Assembly (NCBI GenBank): GCA_018827685.1
Contig: JAHJXD010000010.1
Coordinates: forward strand, 1 to 6,822
Length of the DNA: 6,822 bases
DNA from: Patescibacteria group bacterium
Lineage (GTDB): Bacteria; Patescibacteriota; Patescibacteriia; Patescibacteriales; GWC2-42-12
Direction: 5' to 3'
The notes under the pieces are model-generated. The model was not told the origin of the DNA. It saw only the letters and a list, made by a program, of their open reading frames with translations, and made no database searches. Positions 6,542 through 6,822 of this stretch are shown one piece after another; positions within the stretch are counted from its first letter, which is position 1; every line of letters starts with the position of its first letter. The position numbers and the translations under genes were made by a program.

Positions 6542-6578
6542 ACAGCCTCCAATTCCACCGAAAAAAAGAGTAGTCCAA
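6542..6578 (-). repeat. Right copy of 37-bp inverted repeat
   Basis: It is identical over 37 bases to the reverse complement of 116-152, so the two copies face each other from the two ends of the operon. It is flanked by a hairpin on each side: 6525-6541, and the 14-bp stem starting at 6580. The shared octamer beyond the first hairpin (6517-6524) extends the homology. Such a repeat is likely to recur elsewhere in the genome. Confidence 0.9.
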
Positions 6579-6579
6579 T

Positions 6580-6630
6580 CAGGCGGGCGAAAAGGAAGGG
6601 GGTTGGGGGGAAGGAATTTTCGCCCGCCTG
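6580..6630. repeat. 14-bp stem-loop with G-rich mirror-repeat loop
   Basis: CAGGCGGGCGAAAA (6580-6593) is perfectly complementary to TTTTCGCCCGCCTG (6617-6630). The 23-nt loop (6594-6616) has four G-runs of 2, 5, 6 and 2 and contains only G and A apart from a central TT. It reads almost the same in both directions (mirror symmetry about TT at 6603-6604, one G extra on the right). No T-run follows the stem, so it is not a typical terminator. Confidence 0.85.
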
Positions 6631-6632
6631 TT

Positions 6633-6649
6633 CTGCGCCGTAGGCGCAG
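6633..6649. repeat. 7-bp hairpin with 3-nt loop
   Basis: CTGCGCC (6633-6639) and GGCGCAG (6643-6649) pair perfectly around GTA. It lies 2 nt after the 14-bp stem-loop and has the same stem size and loop size as the hairpins in the 37-bp repeats. Confidence 0.7.
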
Positions 6650-6659
6650 TGGGGTGGGA

Positions 6660-6807
6660 AGCGTTTCCACCGTTTGGCATTAAGCCAAACATCAAAGCAA
6701 AACAATTTTCAAATCCTTTTAAAAGAAAAAGGGTCGCGCGAAAAAATAAAGAATTGAAAAGAAAATTGTTTTGCTTTGCTCGCCGAGTTTCGGCGGGCGG
6801 AAACGCT
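6660..6807. ncRNA. Cloverleaf-forming element (candidate structured RNA or cruciform)
   Basis: Four stems nest exactly. P1 joins 6660-6671 with 6796-6807 (AGCGTTTCCACC with GGCGGAAACGCT, 11 of 12 pairs). P2 is a hairpin, GTTTGGC/GCCAAAC at 6672-6690, starting on the base after P1. P3 is a perfect 18-bp stem, 6693-6710 with 6761-6778, capping a 50-nt loop that holds a further hairpin (CCTTTT/AAAAGG, 6715-6732). P4 is a hairpin, CGCCGA/TCGGCG at 6781-6795, ending on the base before P1 closes. Linkers are 2 nt on each side of P3. Strand and expression are unknown, and it could act as DNA rather than RNA. I recognise no known RNA family. Confidence 0.45.
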
Positions 6808-6822
6808 GTGGCGGGATTTCAA

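Larger units (their letters stand above)
6422..6822. other. Hairpin-rich intergenic region without a supported gene
   Basis: About 400 bases upstream of the operon carry no credible protein gene. Several frames stay open here, up to 115 codons, but they overlap one another on both strands, are low in complexity (Pro/Arg/Gly/Cys-rich) and show no family. Instead the DNA is a chain of stem-loops: GTTGCCC/GGGCAAC (6472-6507), ATTTCGC/GCGAAAT (6525-6541), the 37-bp repeat (6542-6578), a 14-bp stem with a G-rich loop (6580-6630), CTGCGCC/GGCGCAG (6633-6649) and a cloverleaf (6660-6807). GC content rises sharply over 6470-6670 compared with the AT-rich flanks. An RNA gene, a mobile element end or a repeat family are all possible. 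Confidence 0.6.

Noticed and set aside
116..6578. Composite transposon with the 37-bp repeats as terminal inverted repeats
   Set aside because: There is no transposase or recombinase between the repeats, no target-site duplication is visible and the enclosed genes are ordinary housekeeping transporters; an intergenic repeat family is simpler.
6358..6705. Open frames of 60-115 codons on both strands in the right intergenic region
   Set aside because: They overlap one another, are rich in Pro/Arg/Gly/Cys and Trp, run through perfect inverted repeats and show no family features; the structure of the DNA explains them better than coding.
6660..6822. Retron-like msr/msd or tRNA-like RNA
   Set aside because: The outer stem recalls a retron a1/a2 pair, but no reverse transcriptase gene is visible and the element is near the window edge. 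No tRNA arms, anticodon or CCA end fit the sequence.

Overview
The window holds one long run of genes, all on the minus strand, between two gene-free ends. The base composition is AT-leaning and the standard genetic code fits: no in-frame TGA interrupts the 899-codon ATPase, and all seven larger genes end in TAA. Spacing is tight and Shine-Dalgarno sequences are almost absent. These traits, with the small one- and two-helix membrane proteins, fit a reduced-genome bacterium, possibly a Patescibacteria/CPR (Parcubacteria-like) lineage. That placement is an inference; nothing in the window identifies the taxon.

In order of transcription (right to left) the genes are: a 67-residue XRE-type repressor (6350-6147), a P2-type cation ATPase (from 6134 or 6110 to 3435), a 70-residue amphi-Trp-domain protein (3401-3189), a 72-residue two-helix membrane protein (3147-2929), a YrbG-like CaCA cation antiporter (2926-1967), a DedA-family membrane protein (1965-1261), a newly picked 33-residue single-helix peptide (1226-1125), and an HtpX-like M48 membrane protease (1093-242). 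Gaps are 1-41 nt, and two junctions are almost stop-on-start, so one operon led by the repressor is likely. The theme is membrane cation homeostasis and envelope quality control: a primary pump, a secondary exchanger, a lipid-carrier or transport protein and a membrane protease. An AT-rich region with an 11-bp inverted repeat and outward-facing TATAAT hexamers lies just upstream of the repressor.

The most unusual material is outside the genes. A perfect 37-bp repeat occurs in opposite orientation at 116-152 and 6542-6578, bracketing the operon. Each copy is followed by a short hairpin of unrelated sequence and then the same GC-rich octamer, so the hairpin is kept as a structure while its sequence has been replaced. 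The right end (about 6472-6807) is a dense chain of hairpins, mostly with 6-7 bp stems and 3-nt loops. It includes a 14-bp hairpin that presents a G-rich mirror-repeat loop, and a 148-nt region that folds on paper into a nested four-way cloverleaf with flush junctions. No protein gene is supported there. This looks like a structured intergenic repeat family or an uncharacterised RNA/DNA element.
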